This document shows, piece after piece, positions 18,443 to 27,453 of a stretch of DNA of 64,000 nt. The notes under the pieces were generated by a model. That model was not told the DNA's origin. It was given only the letters and a program-made list of their open reading frames with translations, and did not search any database. The DNA lies in the NCBI RefSeq assembly GCF_000724085.1, contig NZ_CCDL010000002.1, positions 372,001 to 436,000 of the forward strand, read 5' to 3'. The translations under genes were made by a program, and so were the position numbers. How positions within the stretch are numbered: the first letter of the stretch is position 1; the number at the start of each line of letters is the position of its first letter. The DNA comes from Oceanobacillus manasiensis. GTDB lineage: Bacteria; Bacillota; Bacilli; Bacillales; Amphibacillaceae.

Positions 18443-19624
18443 ATGAAAAAAATTATATCGTCAAGTATTGTGCTTTTAATGTTATTTACTATGATAATTC
18501 CCGTATACGCTTCCGCAGAGGAAAAAGACAATAACACTAGCAAGGTGAACCTTGCTGCTGGCGCAAATTCAGCCATTTTACTAGAACGTGATACCGGTAA
18601 GCTTTTATTCGACAAAAACGCACATGAGAAGCTTCCTCCTGCCAGCATGACTAAGATCATGACTTTGCTGTTAATTATGGAGGAGTTAGAGCAGGGCAGT
18701 TTGAAGTTAGATGAGACGGTCCGTGTTAGTGAACGCGCAGCCTCAATGGGTGGATCACAAATATTCCTCGAAGCAGGTGAGGAAATGACAGTTAATGATC
18801 TTTTAAAAGGTATTGCTATAGCTTCCGGTAACGATGCTAGTGTCGCAATGGCTGAAAGAGTTGCAGGCAGCGAGGAAGAATTTGTTAGCTTAATGAATAA
18901 AAAGGTAGAACAATTAGAGCTTAAAAATACGAAGTTTCAAAACACAACTGGACTTCCTGCTGATGATCATTACAGTACAGCCTACGATATGGCTATAATT
19001 GCAAAAGAATTACTAAAATACGAATCTATAACAAATTACACATCTGTATATGAAGATTATTTGAGAAAAGGGCAAGAAAATGAATTCTGGCTAGTTAATA
19101 CAAACAAACTTGTTCGGTTTTACCCAGGTGTAGACGGGCTTAAAACTGGGTTCACAAATGAGGCTAAATATTGTTTAACTGCAACGGCAGAAAAAAATGG
19201 GATGAGAGTAATTGCCGTCGTAATGGGAGCAGAAACAACAAAAGAGCGTAATGCATCAGTCTCTGAAATGCTTGATTATGCTTTCAATAAATTCCAAACA
19301 AATAAACTTTATGCAAAAGGGGATGTTATTACAACATTACGCCTTCTTAAAGCGGAAAAGAAATTAAATGATGTGGTGGCCTCTGAATCAATAAGTACTT
19401 TACACGCAAAAGGAGATTCAATTGATAACATTACAACAGAAGTTAAATTAAAAGAAGACCTCGTTCTTCCTATAAAAAAGGGTGAGCATGTTGGAACATT
19501 AATTGTAAAAGATGGAGAGAATGTGTTATCTGAATCGCAACTTACGGTAAAAGATACAATTGAACAAGCAAGCTATTATACACTAATGAAAAGATCGCTG
19601 CAGAAATTGGTGAAGTTTGACTAA
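18443..19624 (+). CDS. dacF: D-alanyl-D-alanine carboxypeptidase, sporulation type
   Basis: Penicillin-binding protein of the low-molecular-weight class, 393 aa. With DacB it trims side chains of spore peptidoglycan. The signal peptide is at residues 1-26, ending YASAEE. The active-site Ser68-Met-Thr-Lys71, SGN at 129-131 and KTG at 235-237 are all intact, followed by a beta-sandwich C-terminal domain and a final amphipathic helix for membrane contact. GGAGGG precedes the ATG. It lies 106 bases upstream of spoIIAA, the B. subtilis arrangement, where dacF is forespore-expressed and can read into spoIIA. Confidence 0.93.
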   Translation: MKKIISSSIVLLMLFTMIIPVYASAEEKDNNTSKVNLAAGANSAILLERDTGKLLFDKNAHEKLPPASMTKIMTLLLIMEELEQGSLKLDETVRVSERAASMGGSQIFLEAGEEMTVNDLLKGIAIASGNDASVAMAERVAGSEEEFVSLMNKKVEQLELKNTKFQNTTGLPADDHYSTAYDMAIIAKELLKYESITNYTSVYEDYLRKGQENEFWLVNTNKLVRFYPGVDGLKTGFTNEAKYCLTATAEKNGMRVIAVVMGAETTKERNASVSEMLDYAFNKFQTNKLYAKGDVITTLRLLKAEKKLNDVVASESISTLHAKGDSIDNITTEVKLKEDLVLPIKKGEHVGTLIVKDGENVLSESQLTVKDTIEQASYYTLMKRSLQKLVKFD

Positions 19625-19666
19625 AATCCACTGATTTCGTACCTTTCCTTCTTCTTTTGTCATCAT

Positions 19667-19696
19667 GCAGGATTTCCTGGAATCAATAGCGAAAAA
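19667..19696 (+). promoter_or_regulatory. Sigma-H promoter of the spoIIA operon
   Basis: GCAGGATTT (19667-19675) fits the sigma-H -35 consensus RnAGGAWWW. After a 12-base spacer, AGCGAAAAA (19688-19696) fits the RnnGAAT -10 region with one mismatch. Sigma-H control of spoIIA is established in B. subtilis. Confidence 0.6.
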
Positions 19697-19730
19697 GATG
19701 TTATGAAGGATAAACAAGGAGGAATAAAAG

Positions 19731-20084
19731 ATGGGTCTTCAGGCAAATTTTGCAGTCAAAGAGGAAGTACTTATCGTACGATTGTCCGGAGAACTGGACC
19801 ATCACGAGGCAGAAGGGCTTCGTGATCAATGGAAGGAAACAATGTATACCAATTCTGTGAAGCACGTAATACTTAATTTGGAAGATGTAAGCTTCATGGA
19901 TAGCTCAGGACTAGGTGTAGTTCTAGGGAGATATAAAGAGGTGTTACAGTTAGGCGGAGAGATGGTTGTCTGCTCAGTATCGCCACCAATTAAACGACTT
20001 TTTGAGATGTCCGGTTTGTTTAAAATCGTTCGACTTGAGGAGAACGAATCTTTTGCCTTAATGACTTTGGGGGTGGCTTCATGA
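19731..20084 (+). CDS. spoIIAA: Anti-sigma-F factor antagonist
   Basis: STAS-domain protein of 117 aa that releases sigma-F from SpoIIAB in the forespore. The phosphorylation site Ser58 is in FMDSSGLGV and is intact. It is phosphorylated by SpoIIAB and dephosphorylated by SpoIIE. CAAGGAGG precedes the ATG. Its last four bases overlap the start of spoIIAB (ATGA), ensuring balanced synthesis of the pair. Confidence 0.97.
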   Translation: MGLQANFAVKEEVLIVRLSGELDHHEAEGLRDQWKETMYTNSVKHVILNLEDVSFMDSSGLGVVLGRYKEVLQLGGEMVVCSVSPPIKRLFEMSGLFKIVRLEENESFALMTLGVAS

Positions 20085-20521
20085 GAAATGAGATGTCATT
20101 AGAATTTTCAAGCATAAGTGAGAACGAGGCTTTTGCACGTGTTACCGTAGGATCTTTTATAACTCAAATGGATCCCACAATGGATGAATTAACTGAAATC
20201 AAGACTGTTGTGTCTGAGGCTGTCACCAATTCAATTATTCACGGTTACAATAGTGATCCTGGACAAAAGATCGTTATTTCCTGTTCTATCTCGGAAGATG
20301 AAATAGAACTTACCATTAAAGATGATGGCATAGGGATAGGTGATGTAGAAGAAGCGAGGCAGCCACTTTATACATCAAAACCAGATCTTGAACGTTCCGG
20401 TATGGGGTTTACTATAATTGAAAACTTTATGGACACAGTAGAAGTTATTTCGATACCCAATAAGGGAACCACCGTGCATATGACGAAGCAGCTAGCCAAA
20501 ACAAAGTCTGTTTGTAAGTAG
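20081..20521 (+). CDS. spoIIAB: Anti-sigma-F factor and serine kinase
   Basis: GHKL-type ATPase of 146 aa that binds sigma-F and phosphorylates SpoIIAA. The N box [14 protein letters not shown], the G1 motif DDGIGIGD and the G2 motif RSGMGFTII are all present. It aligns almost end to end with B. subtilis SpoIIAB. It is coupled to spoIIAA by a 4-base overlap and lies 13 bases before sigF. Confidence 0.97.
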   Translation: MRNEMSLEFSSISENEAFARVTVGSFITQMDPTMDELTEIKTVVSEAVTNSIIHGYNSDPGQKIVISCSISEDEIELTIKDDGIGIGDVEEARQPLYTSKPDLERSGMGFTIIENFMDTVEVISIPNKGTTVHMTKQLAKTKSVCK

Positions 20522-20534
20522 AGGTGGGGTGCCT

Positions 20535-21287
20535 ATGAAAGTAAATGTCGAGCGCCAAAAACGGAAAGAAACACTTACTGATGAGCAGGTAAAGGAATAT
20601 ATTAAACGTAGTCAGCAAGGCGATAAGTTGGCTAGAGATATTCTAGTTGAGAAAAACGTACGACTTGTTTGGTCTGTTGTACAACGATTTATGAATCGAG
20701 GCTATGACCAAGATGATTTATTTCAGATCGGTAGTATCGGGTTAATTAAATCAATTGATAAGTTTGATCTTTCTTATGATGTACGTTTTTCTACCTATGC
20801 CGTTCCCATGATTATTGGAGAGATTCAACGATTTATACGGGATGATGGAAGTGTAAAAGTAAGTAGGTCTCTAAAAGAGACAGGTAATAAAATCCGCAAG
20901 AAAAAAGACGAACTAACGAAGAAGTTCGGTCGTTCGCCAACGGTTAAAGAATTAGCGGAGGCCATGGAGCTCTCTCCCGAGGAAATTGTTCATGCCCAGG
21001 AAGCCGCAAAATCACCTCACTCTATTCATGAAACAGTTTTTGAAAATGATGGAGATCCGATTACCTTGCTTGATCAGATAGCTGATCAGGATACAAGGTG
21101 GTTTGATAGAATTAGCTTACAGGAAGCTATACGCAGTCTTAATGAGAGAGAGCGTCTCATCGTATATCTCCGGTATTACAAAGATCAAACCCAGTCAGAA
21201 GTTGCAGAGCGACTAGGTATTTCACAAGTACAAGTATCACGACTAGAAAAGAAGATTTTACAAGACATGAAAGTTAACTTAGACTAA
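20535..21287 (+). CDS. sigF: RNA polymerase sigma-F factor, forespore-specific
   Basis: Sigma-70 family factor of 250 aa, the first forespore-specific sigma. Region 2 carries RDILVEKNVRLVWSVVQRF and DDLFQIGSIGLIKSIDKFD, followed by RFSTYAVPMIIGEIQRF. Region 3 follows, and region 4 ends in an HTH (SEVAERLGISQVQVSRLE). I chose the ATG at 20535, 6 bases after GAGGTGGG; a GTG at 20529 is part of that spacing region. It is the last gene of the spoIIA operon. A terminator separates it from spoVAA. Confidence 0.97.
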   Translation: MKVNVERQKRKETLTDEQVKEYIKRSQQGDKLARDILVEKNVRLVWSVVQRFMNRGYDQDDLFQIGSIGLIKSIDKFDLSYDVRFSTYAVPMIIGEIQRFIRDDGSVKVSRSLKETGNKIRKKKDELTKKFGRSPTVKELAEAMELSPEEIVHAQEAAKSPHSIHETVFENDGDPITLLDQIADQDTRWFDRISLQEAIRSLNERERLIVYLRYYKDQTQSEVAERLGISQVQVSRLEKKILQDMKVNLD

Positions 21288-21680
21288 ACATAATCAGGAT
21301 TACGTTACAGGGTAAAGATAAATGAAGTAAACTATAAAATAGTGTGGGTTTCTACCTCTCCCTCCAATTATTAGTTGAGCCAATCGAACTTTCACTGGCG
21401 ATTACGGGGAATATATTTACAAGAATGCTGAACGAGCATTTGAATTCTACTAGAATGAATTCGAGTGTTTGCTCAGTTTTTTTTGTGTGCATTGAGATGG
21501 GTGAGGCTCTTGATTCGGACAAAGAGATCTAGAATAGAAGTGAATTGGGAATGTGCTGTTTTTTAACCCATATTTTATACTTTCTTATAATTAAGGATAC
21601 ATCCATAGAATTACCAATCATAAAAATCACAGTTAAGTAAATAATAAATTTTAAACGACTCTGGTAGAGGATGATAAACG
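21288..21680. other. 393-base gap between sigF and spoVAA
   Basis: It contains an operon-end terminator at 21428-21484. The rest shows no convincing gene: a 62-codon plus-strand frame at 21344 lacks a ribosome site and crosses the terminator. A forespore promoter for spoVAA must lie in the second half. I could not identify a clear sigma-G match; a GGATA/CATAAAA pair at about 21594-21624 has overlong spacing. Confidence 0.5.
21428..21484 (+). terminator. Terminator of the spoIIA operon
   Basis: A 20-bp imperfect stem pairs 21428-21447 (from CTGAAC to GAATTC) with 21457-21476 (from GAATTC to GCTCAG). It has mostly G-U wobbles and one A-C mismatch. Eight T follow. Confidence 0.7.
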
Positions 21681-22298
21681 ATGAGCGAAATAGTTTACCT
21701 ACGTATGAAAAAGCATCTAGAAGTGACATCACTTATGGAACTGAAGCTAAAAGATATCGTATATATTTCCGCCAAGCCCGTTTTAAAGAAAAAATTAGAA
21801 CCTGTATCTATTTATCGGCTTTCCAAAAATGATCAATCGATCGTTATAATAGATGGTTTTGTCATTATTGATCATTTAAGTCGACTGTTTAAAGATATGG
21901 AATTTCAACTTATTGGGCCAAATCAAACAATAGTCCGCATTATTAAGAAAAGTAAATCTCCTTCTATTTTATTTGCGACTATCGTTTGGCTTATTTTGTT
22001 TATTGGTACTGCGATGACTTTAATGAACTTTCACTACGATGTTAGTATGCAGGAGGTACAACAAAAGCTACATTTTTTATTGACAGGGGAGGAAAATGAA
22101 TACCCTTTATGGATACAAATTCCTTATTCTCTAGGATTAGGCTTAGGGATGCTCTTATTCTTTAACCACTGGTTTAACAGACGATTTAACGAAGAACCGA
22201 GCCCGCTTGAAGTGGAAATTCATAAGTACCAGCAAGATCTTGACAACTATGTTATTCAATATGAGAGCGAATTAAATGATCGTAAACCTTTTAACTAA
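21681..22298 (+). CDS. spoVAA: Stage V sporulation protein AA
   Basis: SpoVA operon protein of 205 aa, with an N-terminal cytoplasmic domain of about 100 residues and two membrane segments (about 95-115 and 150-167). The spoVA operon is needed for uptake of dipicolinic acid into the forespore and its release at germination. The precise job of SpoVAA is not known. AGAGGATG precedes the ATG. Its end overlaps spoVAB by 23 bases. Confidence 0.9.
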   Translation: MSEIVYLRMKKHLEVTSLMELKLKDIVYISAKPVLKKKLEPVSIYRLSKNDQSIVIIDGFVIIDHLSRLFKDMEFQLIGPNQTIVRIIKKSKSPSILFATIVWLILFIGTAMTLMNFHYDVSMQEVQQKLHFLLTGEENEYPLWIQIPYSLGLGLGMLLFFNHWFNRRFNEEPSPLEVEIHKYQQDLDNYVIQYESELNDRKPFN

Positions 22299-22704
22299 TT
22301 TATTACAAGTGATTATTGGAATTTCAAGCGGTATGGCGGTAGGTGGGGGATTTGTTGCCTTTTTGACGGTCCTAGGTGTGATACCAAGATTAATTCAATT
22401 AAGTAAAACTGGTCGGATGTTAAAAGTGTACATTGGATGTGTTATTGCAGGTAGTATGTTTGGGACCTATCTTTCTTTTTCGTCAGTAAATTTGGAGCAG
22501 CCACTTGTATTCATAGTAATTTGGGGGCTTTTCCATGGAATATTTAACGGAATGTTGGCTGCGGCCCTAACTGAAGTTTTGAATGTTTTTCCAATTCTTT
22601 CTAAGAGAATTGGACTGGAAGGCTATCTCCTGTGGATGCTGATGGCTATTGTATTTGGAAAAGTAGCAGGATCGCTTTTTCAATGGATATATTTTGTAAA
22701 GTAA
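22276..22704 (+). CDS. spoVAB: Stage V sporulation protein AB
   Basis: Integral membrane protein of 142 aa with four to five hydrophobic segments and the conserved GISSGMAVGGGFVAFLTVLG start. It is co-translated with spoVAA. In B. subtilis spoVAC, AD, AEb and AEa follow; here spoVAF begins only 25 bases later. The gene is intact, so the operon has been shortened cleanly. Confidence 0.9.
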   Translation: MIVNLLTNLLQVIIGISSGMAVGGGFVAFLTVLGVIPRLIQLSKTGRMLKVYIGCVIAGSMFGTYLSFSSVNLEQPLVFIVIWGLFHGIFNGMLAAALTEVLNVFPILSKRIGLEGYLLWMLMAIVFGKVAGSLFQWIYFVK

Positions 22705-22729
22705 TTCAGCAGCTGGAAGGTGGGAAAGT

Positions 22730-24211
22730 ATGCGTCAAAAAGATGATAAAATAGGAATCTCACTAAATATAAATGAAAACAAAGAGTATATGGAAAAGCG
22801 TCTAGGAATGGATGTGTCATTTGACCTTGGATTTAGAGAAGTTATCATATTAAAAAGAAAAGTACATGTCTATTACTTAACGGGTTTATGTGACTCCATA
22901 ATTATTCAAGATCTTTTGAAAGAATTGGTTAATTTAAACGATCACGAAACCAATAGCAGAAAACTACCTGAAATTGTAGAAAACCGCCTGTTACATCAGC
23001 AAGTTGACAGGGCTAAAACGATGGATGAATCAGTGGATCAAATGCTATCAGGTCTTATCGTTGTATTTATCGATGGAGAGAAGTTTTCCTTTATAGTTGA
23101 TGTTCGTCATTATCCAGGGCGAACACCTGAAGAACCCGATACAGAGCGCGTAATACGGGGATCTAGAGATGGGTACACTGAAAATATTATTGAAAATACG
23201 GCCCTTACAAGAAGAAGATTACGGGACGCAAGGTTACGCCATGAAATGCTTAAGGTAGGGGAAAGATCGAAGACAGATGTTTGTTTAAGCTATGTGAAGG
23301 ATATAGCGGATGAGGGATTAATTCATTTAATTAAGAAAAAGATAGAAGAAATTGAGATAGACGGCATCAGCATGGCGGATAAAACGATAGAAGAGTTCAT
23401 TATTGAACGTAAATGGAATCCGTACCCGCTCGTTAGGTATACAGAAAGACCAGACGTTGCAGCGAATCATTTATTGGAAGGGCATGTACTCATCCTTGTT
23501 GATACATCTCCAAGTGCAATCATTTTGCCAACAACATTCTTCCATCATTTACAACATGCCGAAGAATATAGACAGGCACCAGCAATTGGTACGTTTGTTC
23601 GATGGATTCGTTTCTTAGCAATCCTTGCTTCCATGTATCTCTTACCATTATGGCTGCTCTTTGTACTTGACCCCACAATCCTTCCGAAAGCATTAACATT
23701 TATTGGACCTAACGAGGAAGGAAACATTCCAATTATGCTACAAATAGTTATGGCGATAATTGGAATAGAATTTCTCCGGATGGCTGCTATTCACACACCG
23801 ACCCCTTTATCGACATCAATGGGTTTAATTGCGGCAGTATTAATCGGGCAAATTGCTATTGACGTAGGGATGTTTACCCCAGAAGTAATTCTTTATGTTT
23901 CCATCAGTGCTATTGGATCTTATGTAACACCAAGTTATGAGTTAAGCGTAGCGAATAAAGTAGTTAATATTCTGTTGGTTATTATTACAGGTTTCTTAGG
24001 TGCTGTAGGCTTTGTGATAGGCGTGTCGCTTCATCTCATCTATCTGGTTAATTTAAAATCAATTAAAACCCCTTATTTATGGCCGTTTTTGCCATTCAAT
24101 CCGAGAGCTATGCTACAGATTATCTTCCGTATACCTGTTCCATATTCGAACAGTAGGCCAAGTATAGTTCATCCTAAAAACAACTACAGGCAGCCGAAGG
24201 GTAAAAAATAA
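22730..24211 (+). CDS. spoVAF: SpoVAF, GerA-family spore germination protein
   Basis: 493 aa, the family length of SpoVAF, homologous to the A subunits of germinant receptors (GerAA). A cytoplasmic domain of about 290 residues (with VEIRP-like PRLLH and SGLIVVFIDG motifs) precedes about five membrane helices. A proline-rich GPNEEGNIP loop and a HTPTPLSTSMG segment are also seen. It localises to the spore inner membrane in B. subtilis and aids germination. GGAAGGTGGG precedes the ATG. It directly follows spoVAB, without the genes that normally lie between them. Confidence 0.92.
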   Translation: MRQKDDKIGISLNINENKEYMEKRLGMDVSFDLGFREVIILKRKVHVYYLTGLCDSIIIQDLLKELVNLNDHETNSRKLPEIVENRLLHQQVDRAKTMDESVDQMLSGLIVVFIDGEKFSFIVDVRHYPGRTPEEPDTERVIRGSRDGYTENIIENTALTRRRLRDARLRHEMLKVGERSKTDVCLSYVKDIADEGLIHLIKKKIEEIEIDGISMADKTIEEFIIERKWNPYPLVRYTERPDVAANHLLEGHVLILVDTSPSAIILPTTFFHHLQHAEEYRQAPAIGTFVRWIRFLAILASMYLLPLWLLFVLDPTILPKALTFIGPNEEGNIPIMLQIVMAIIGIEFLRMAAIHTPTPLSTSMGLIAAVLIGQIAIDVGMFTPEVILYVSISAIGSYVTPSYELSVANKVVNILLVIITGFLGAVGFVIGVSLHLIYLVNLKSIKTPYLWPFLPFNPRAMLQIIFRIPVPYSNSRPSIVHPKNNYRQPKGKK

Positions 24212-24224
24212 AATCACTTCTTAT

Positions 24225-24256
24225 AAAGAGCTGGCATTACTCATGCTGGCTCTTTT
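24225..24256 (+). terminator. Terminator of the spoVA operon
   Basis: AAAGAGCTGGCAT (24225-24237) pairs with ATGCTGGCTCTTT (24243-24255) through two G-U pairs, and is followed by a short T-rich stretch. Confidence 0.7.
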
Positions 24257-24311
24257 CATTTTAGCTTTATTATGATAAAGTTTTTAATTATATTATAACG
24301 GAGGACGCTTC

Positions 24312-25619
24312 ATGATCATTGATAGACACCCATTCGCTGTAAATAGTAAAGGACATTTAAAAATTGGTGGAGTAGATGCCATAAGCTTGGCAAACGAATA
24401 TGGTACACCTTTATATGTGTATGATGTTTCCCTTATTCGTAAAAATGCGCGCTCATTTGTGGATACCTTCAAAGAAATAGGTGTAAAAGCAAAAGTTGCG
24501 TATGCTAGTAAAGCATTTTCTTCCATTGCAATGCTTCAAGTTATTAAGCAGGAGGGGCTTTGCCTTGATGTTGTTTCAGAGGGAGAACTTTATACTGCTC
24601 TCGAAGCAGGATTTCCAACGGAAAGAATTCACATGCACGGAAATAATAAGAGTAGACAAGAGCTTGAAATGGCTATTGAGCAAAATATCGGATGCATTGT
24701 CCTCGATAATTTTTATGAAATAGAAATTCTAGGTGACCTTTTAGAGAAACAAAATAAAGAGATGGATGTATTAATGCGCGTCACACCTGGAGTTGATTCT
24801 AAGACGCATCAGTATATTATGACTGGAAACGAAGACTCGAAATTTGGTTTTAATTTAAAAAATGGTCAAGCAGAAGAAGCTTTTAAATTGCTTCAAAAGT
24901 ACCCTGCTATTCGTTTTAAAGGACTACATTGTCATATTGGATCACAGATCTTTGAAACCGATCGTTTTTTAAGTGCGACTGAGATATTATTTGCCGAGCT
25001 GGCTAATTGGAAGAAAAAATATGATTTCATACCAAAAGTTCTGAACTTAGGTGGAGGATTCGGTATTCGTTATACTGCCGATGACAAACCTATTCCATAT
25101 GAGCAATATGTCTATGCGCTTGTTGAAGAGGTAAGAAGACAAGCTGGATTATTGGAGATCCCTTTACCTGAAATTTGGATGGAACCGGGTCGGGCGATTG
25201 TGGGAAACACTGGAGTTACTTTGTATACTGTTGGTTCTATGAAATCAATTCCTGGTGTGAGAGAATATATATCAGTTGACGGGGGTATGACAGATAACAT
25301 ACGACCGGCTCTGTATGGTGCTAAATATGAAGCGATTATAGCAAATAAAGCTGAGCAAGCTCCAGTAAAAAAAGTATCTGTAGCTGGAAAATGTTGTGAG
25401 TCTGGAGATATGCTTATCTGGGATTTACCAGTCCCAGAAGTAGAATTTAATGATGTGCTTGCTGTTTTTTCTACCGGTGCTTATGGTTATTCAATGGCAA
25501 GTCACTACAATCGATTTGCTAAGCCTGCAGTTGTCTTTGTAGAAAATGGAAATGCAAAGCTTGTAGTTAAAAGAGAGAGCTATCAAGACGTTGTAAAGAA
25601 TGATTTGTCCTATTTGTAA
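24312..25619 (+). CDS. lysA: Diaminopimelate decarboxylase
   Basis: PLP-dependent fold III enzyme of 435 aa making L-lysine from meso-diaminopimelate. The PLP Lys67 is in VAYASKAFSS. HCHIGSQI, GGGFGI and the EPGR motif bind phosphate and substrate, and CESGD supplies the inter-subunit Cys. GGAGGACG precedes the ATG. It stands behind spoVAF as in B. subtilis, but the terminator between them indicates separate transcription. I see no lysine riboswitch in the 100 bases upstream. Confidence 0.97.
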   Translation: MIIDRHPFAVNSKGHLKIGGVDAISLANEYGTPLYVYDVSLIRKNARSFVDTFKEIGVKAKVAYASKAFSSIAMLQVIKQEGLCLDVVSEGELYTALEAGFPTERIHMHGNNKSRQELEMAIEQNIGCIVLDNFYEIEILGDLLEKQNKEMDVLMRVTPGVDSKTHQYIMTGNEDSKFGFNLKNGQAEEAFKLLQKYPAIRFKGLHCHIGSQIFETDRFLSATEILFAELANWKKKYDFIPKVLNLGGGFGIRYTADDKPIPYEQYVYALVEEVRRQAGLLEIPLPEIWMEPGRAIVGNTGVTLYTVGSMKSIPGVREYISVDGGMTDNIRPALYGAKYEAIIANKAEQAPVKKVSVAGKCCESGDMLIWDLPVPEVEFNDVLAVFSTGAYGYSMASHYNRFAKPAVVFVENGNAKLVVKRESYQDVVKNDLSYL

Positions 25620-25687
25620 TTACTTTTCAATTAATAGATTAAGTGATAAACTTATCGTGGTTTATTAAATTTAAAGGAGATGTAAGG

Positions 25688-26125
25688 ATGTCTAAAAAAG
25701 GATATTTTCTAATGGAAAATGGCAATAAAATTGAATTTGAACTATACCCAAATGAAGCTCCAAAAACTGTAGCTAACTTTGAAAAACTTGTTAATGAAGA
25801 ATTTTATAATGGCTTAACGTTTCATCGTGTAATTGATGGATTTGTGAGTCAAGGCGGGTGCCCTGTAGGGAATGGTACCGGGTCTGCTGGCTATACTATT
25901 GACTGCGAAACTGACAATAACCCGCATAAGCATGTGGAAGGAAGTCTTTCTATGGCACATGCTGGTAAAAATACTGGTAGCTGCCAATTCTTTATTGTTC
26001 ATGAGCCACAACCACATTTGAATGGAGTGCATACTGTATTTGGACAGGTTACATCTGGTATTGAACATGCGAAAGCGATGAAGAATGGGGATGTAATGAA
26101 AGAGGTTAAAGTTTTTTCTGAATAA
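25688..26125 (+). CDS. ppiB: Peptidyl-prolyl cis-trans isomerase, cyclophilin type
   Basis: Cytoplasmic cyclophilin of 145 aa. Active-site features include [13 protein letters not shown], the [16 protein letters not shown] core (the FF/I pocket) and [12 protein letters not shown]. The ATG at 25688 follows AAAGGAGATGTAAGG. An in-frame upstream ATG at 25643 lacks such a site and would add residues not typical of the family. Confidence 0.95.
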   Translation: MSKKGYFLMENGNKIEFELYPNEAPKTVANFEKLVNEEFYNGLTFHRVIDGFVSQGGCPVGNGTGSAGYTIDCETDNNPHKHVEGSLSMAHAGKNTGSCQFFIVHEPQPHLNGVHTVFGQVTSGIEHAKAMKNGDVMKEVKVFSE

Positions 26126-26161
26126 TTTTTTGGCTAAAACCTTACTTAGGAGTTCGAATAA

Positions 26162-26617
26162 GTGGATATTGATCTCATTATTTTTCTCCTGTTTGTAGCA
26201 GCGCCACTGAGTATTTTACTGCACGAAACAGGTCATGCAATAGCAGGTTTTATTTTTAATGCTGAACGTATAAACTTAATAATTGGTCGGGGGAAGAGGT
26301 TTATCACTTATTCCTTCGGCAAACTCCACTTTACTCTCCATGTGGTATATTTTATGGGGGGCTATGCTGAGAATGAACGCACAGCGCCTTTTAATCGTTT
26401 CGAAAAGTTTATAATTAGTTTCTTCGGACCATTGATGAATATCGTTATTTTTATTTTAGCTTGGGAGTTACAGAGTCACTATACTAGCGAGTATTTACGT
26501 TTATTCGCTTTTTTTAATCTCTGGTTGGTAATCATTAACCTGATCCCTTTCACATGGAAAAACAAAAAATCTGATGGTTACAACTTGCTTCTAACCCTTA
26601 TACAAAAAGGCAACTAG
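26162..26617 (+). CDS. Small M50-like membrane metalloprotease
   Basis: 151 aa membrane protein with about four hydrophobic segments. The zinc motif HETGH is at residues 21-25 inside the first helix. A third ligand region NLIPFTWKNKKSDG near the C-terminus fits the NP-type DG motif of site-2 proteases. Both catalytic motifs are present, although the protein lacks the PDZ domain and extra helices of RseP. Its substrate is unknown. The start is a GTG with AGGAG 10 bases upstream. No neighbour suggests a partner. It could also be an M50 relative without protease activity, but the key residues argue against that. Confidence 0.7.
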   Translation: MDIDLIIFLLFVAAPLSILLHETGHAIAGFIFNAERINLIIGRGKRFITYSFGKLHFTLHVVYFMGGYAENERTAPFNRFEKFIISFFGPLMNIVIFILAWELQSHYTSEYLRLFAFFNLWLVIINLIPFTWKNKKSDGYNLLLTLIQKGN

Positions 26618-26687
26618 AAATGTACATGTATGCATTTCTTTTAAATTGTTCATGATGGTACATAATAGACAAAACGAAATAGCTGAT

Positions 26688-26716
26688 TTGACAACTGTTG
26701 TCTTATCGTGCATAAA
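26688..26716 (+). promoter_or_regulatory. Possible ribT promoter with overlapping palindrome
   Basis: TTGACA (26688-26693) and CATAAA (26711-26716) are 17 bases apart. A perfect palindrome GACAACTGTTGTC (26690-26702) overlaps the -35 box, where a repressor could act. The -10 match is weak. Confidence 0.35.
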
Positions 26717-26836
26717 TATATATATAAACACCATTTAGGTAACTGAAACTCAGGATACAAATCAGCCGTAATGGTTCATAAAAATAACAACAAAATAATG
26801 AACAGAGTAAGTCCTCTGAAAGTATTTTGTTAATGA

Positions 26837-27205
<369 letters not shown>

Positions 27206-27222
27206 TTGACACCATGTAAAAA

Positions 27223-27245
27223 GCCAGCCTGAGGGCTGGCCTTTT
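27223..27245. terminator. Terminator between ribT and the YjcZ-type gene
   Basis: GCCAGCC (27223-27229) pairs with GGCTGGC (27234-27240) around TGAG. It is flanked by A's on the left and five T on the right, so it may serve both converging genes. Confidence 0.8.
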
Positions 27246-27299
27246 TCTTCTTCTAATAGGGAAATATTTTAGTGTTGCAGAAATGTGTTTCGCTTTAAC

Positions 27300-27383
27300 T
27301 TACAACCAAGCAGCACCTACGATAATTAATAGAATAAACAATACTACGATTAACGCGAAACCTCCGCCATAACTGTTACCCAT
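27300..27383 (-). CDS. YjcZ family sporulation protein (27 aa)
   Basis: A very short gene encoding 27 residues: MGNSYGGGFALIV at the start, then one hydrophobic helix, ending GAAWL. This glycine-rich start plus single membrane helix is the signature of the YjcZ/CotM-neighbour small sporulation proteins of Bacilli. AGGAGG lies 8 bases before the ATG. A sigma-K-like -10 sequence CATACGTTA occurs about 65 bases upstream, consistent with mother-cell expression late in sporulation. Function is unknown; related proteins are found in spores. Confidence 0.85.
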   Translation of the reverse strand: MGNSYGGGFALIVVLFILLIIVGAAWL

Positions 27384-27438
27384 AATGAAATTCCTCCTTT
27401 TTCTTCTTAACATAAATGTTTTGTGATAACATTTATCT

Positions 27439-27453
27439 TACGTTAATAACGTA
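27439..27453. promoter_or_regulatory. 15-base perfect palindrome
   Basis: TACGTTAATAACGTA is a perfect 7-1-7 palindrome in the divergent region between the YjcZ-type gene and scpA. It overlaps the sigma-K-like -10 box of the former. It may be an operator; no regulator can be named. Confidence 0.35.

Noticed and set aside
21344-21532. 62-codon plus-strand frame after sigF
   Set aside because: It has no ribosome site, runs through the sigF terminator, and resembles no known protein.
22705-22729. Remnant of spoVAC/AD/AE between spoVAB and spoVAF
   Set aside because: Only 25 bases, taken up by a ribosome site; nothing resembling coding remains.
24257-24311. Possible lysine riboswitch before lysA
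   Set aside because: The upstream stretch is far too short and lacks any conserved L-box segment.
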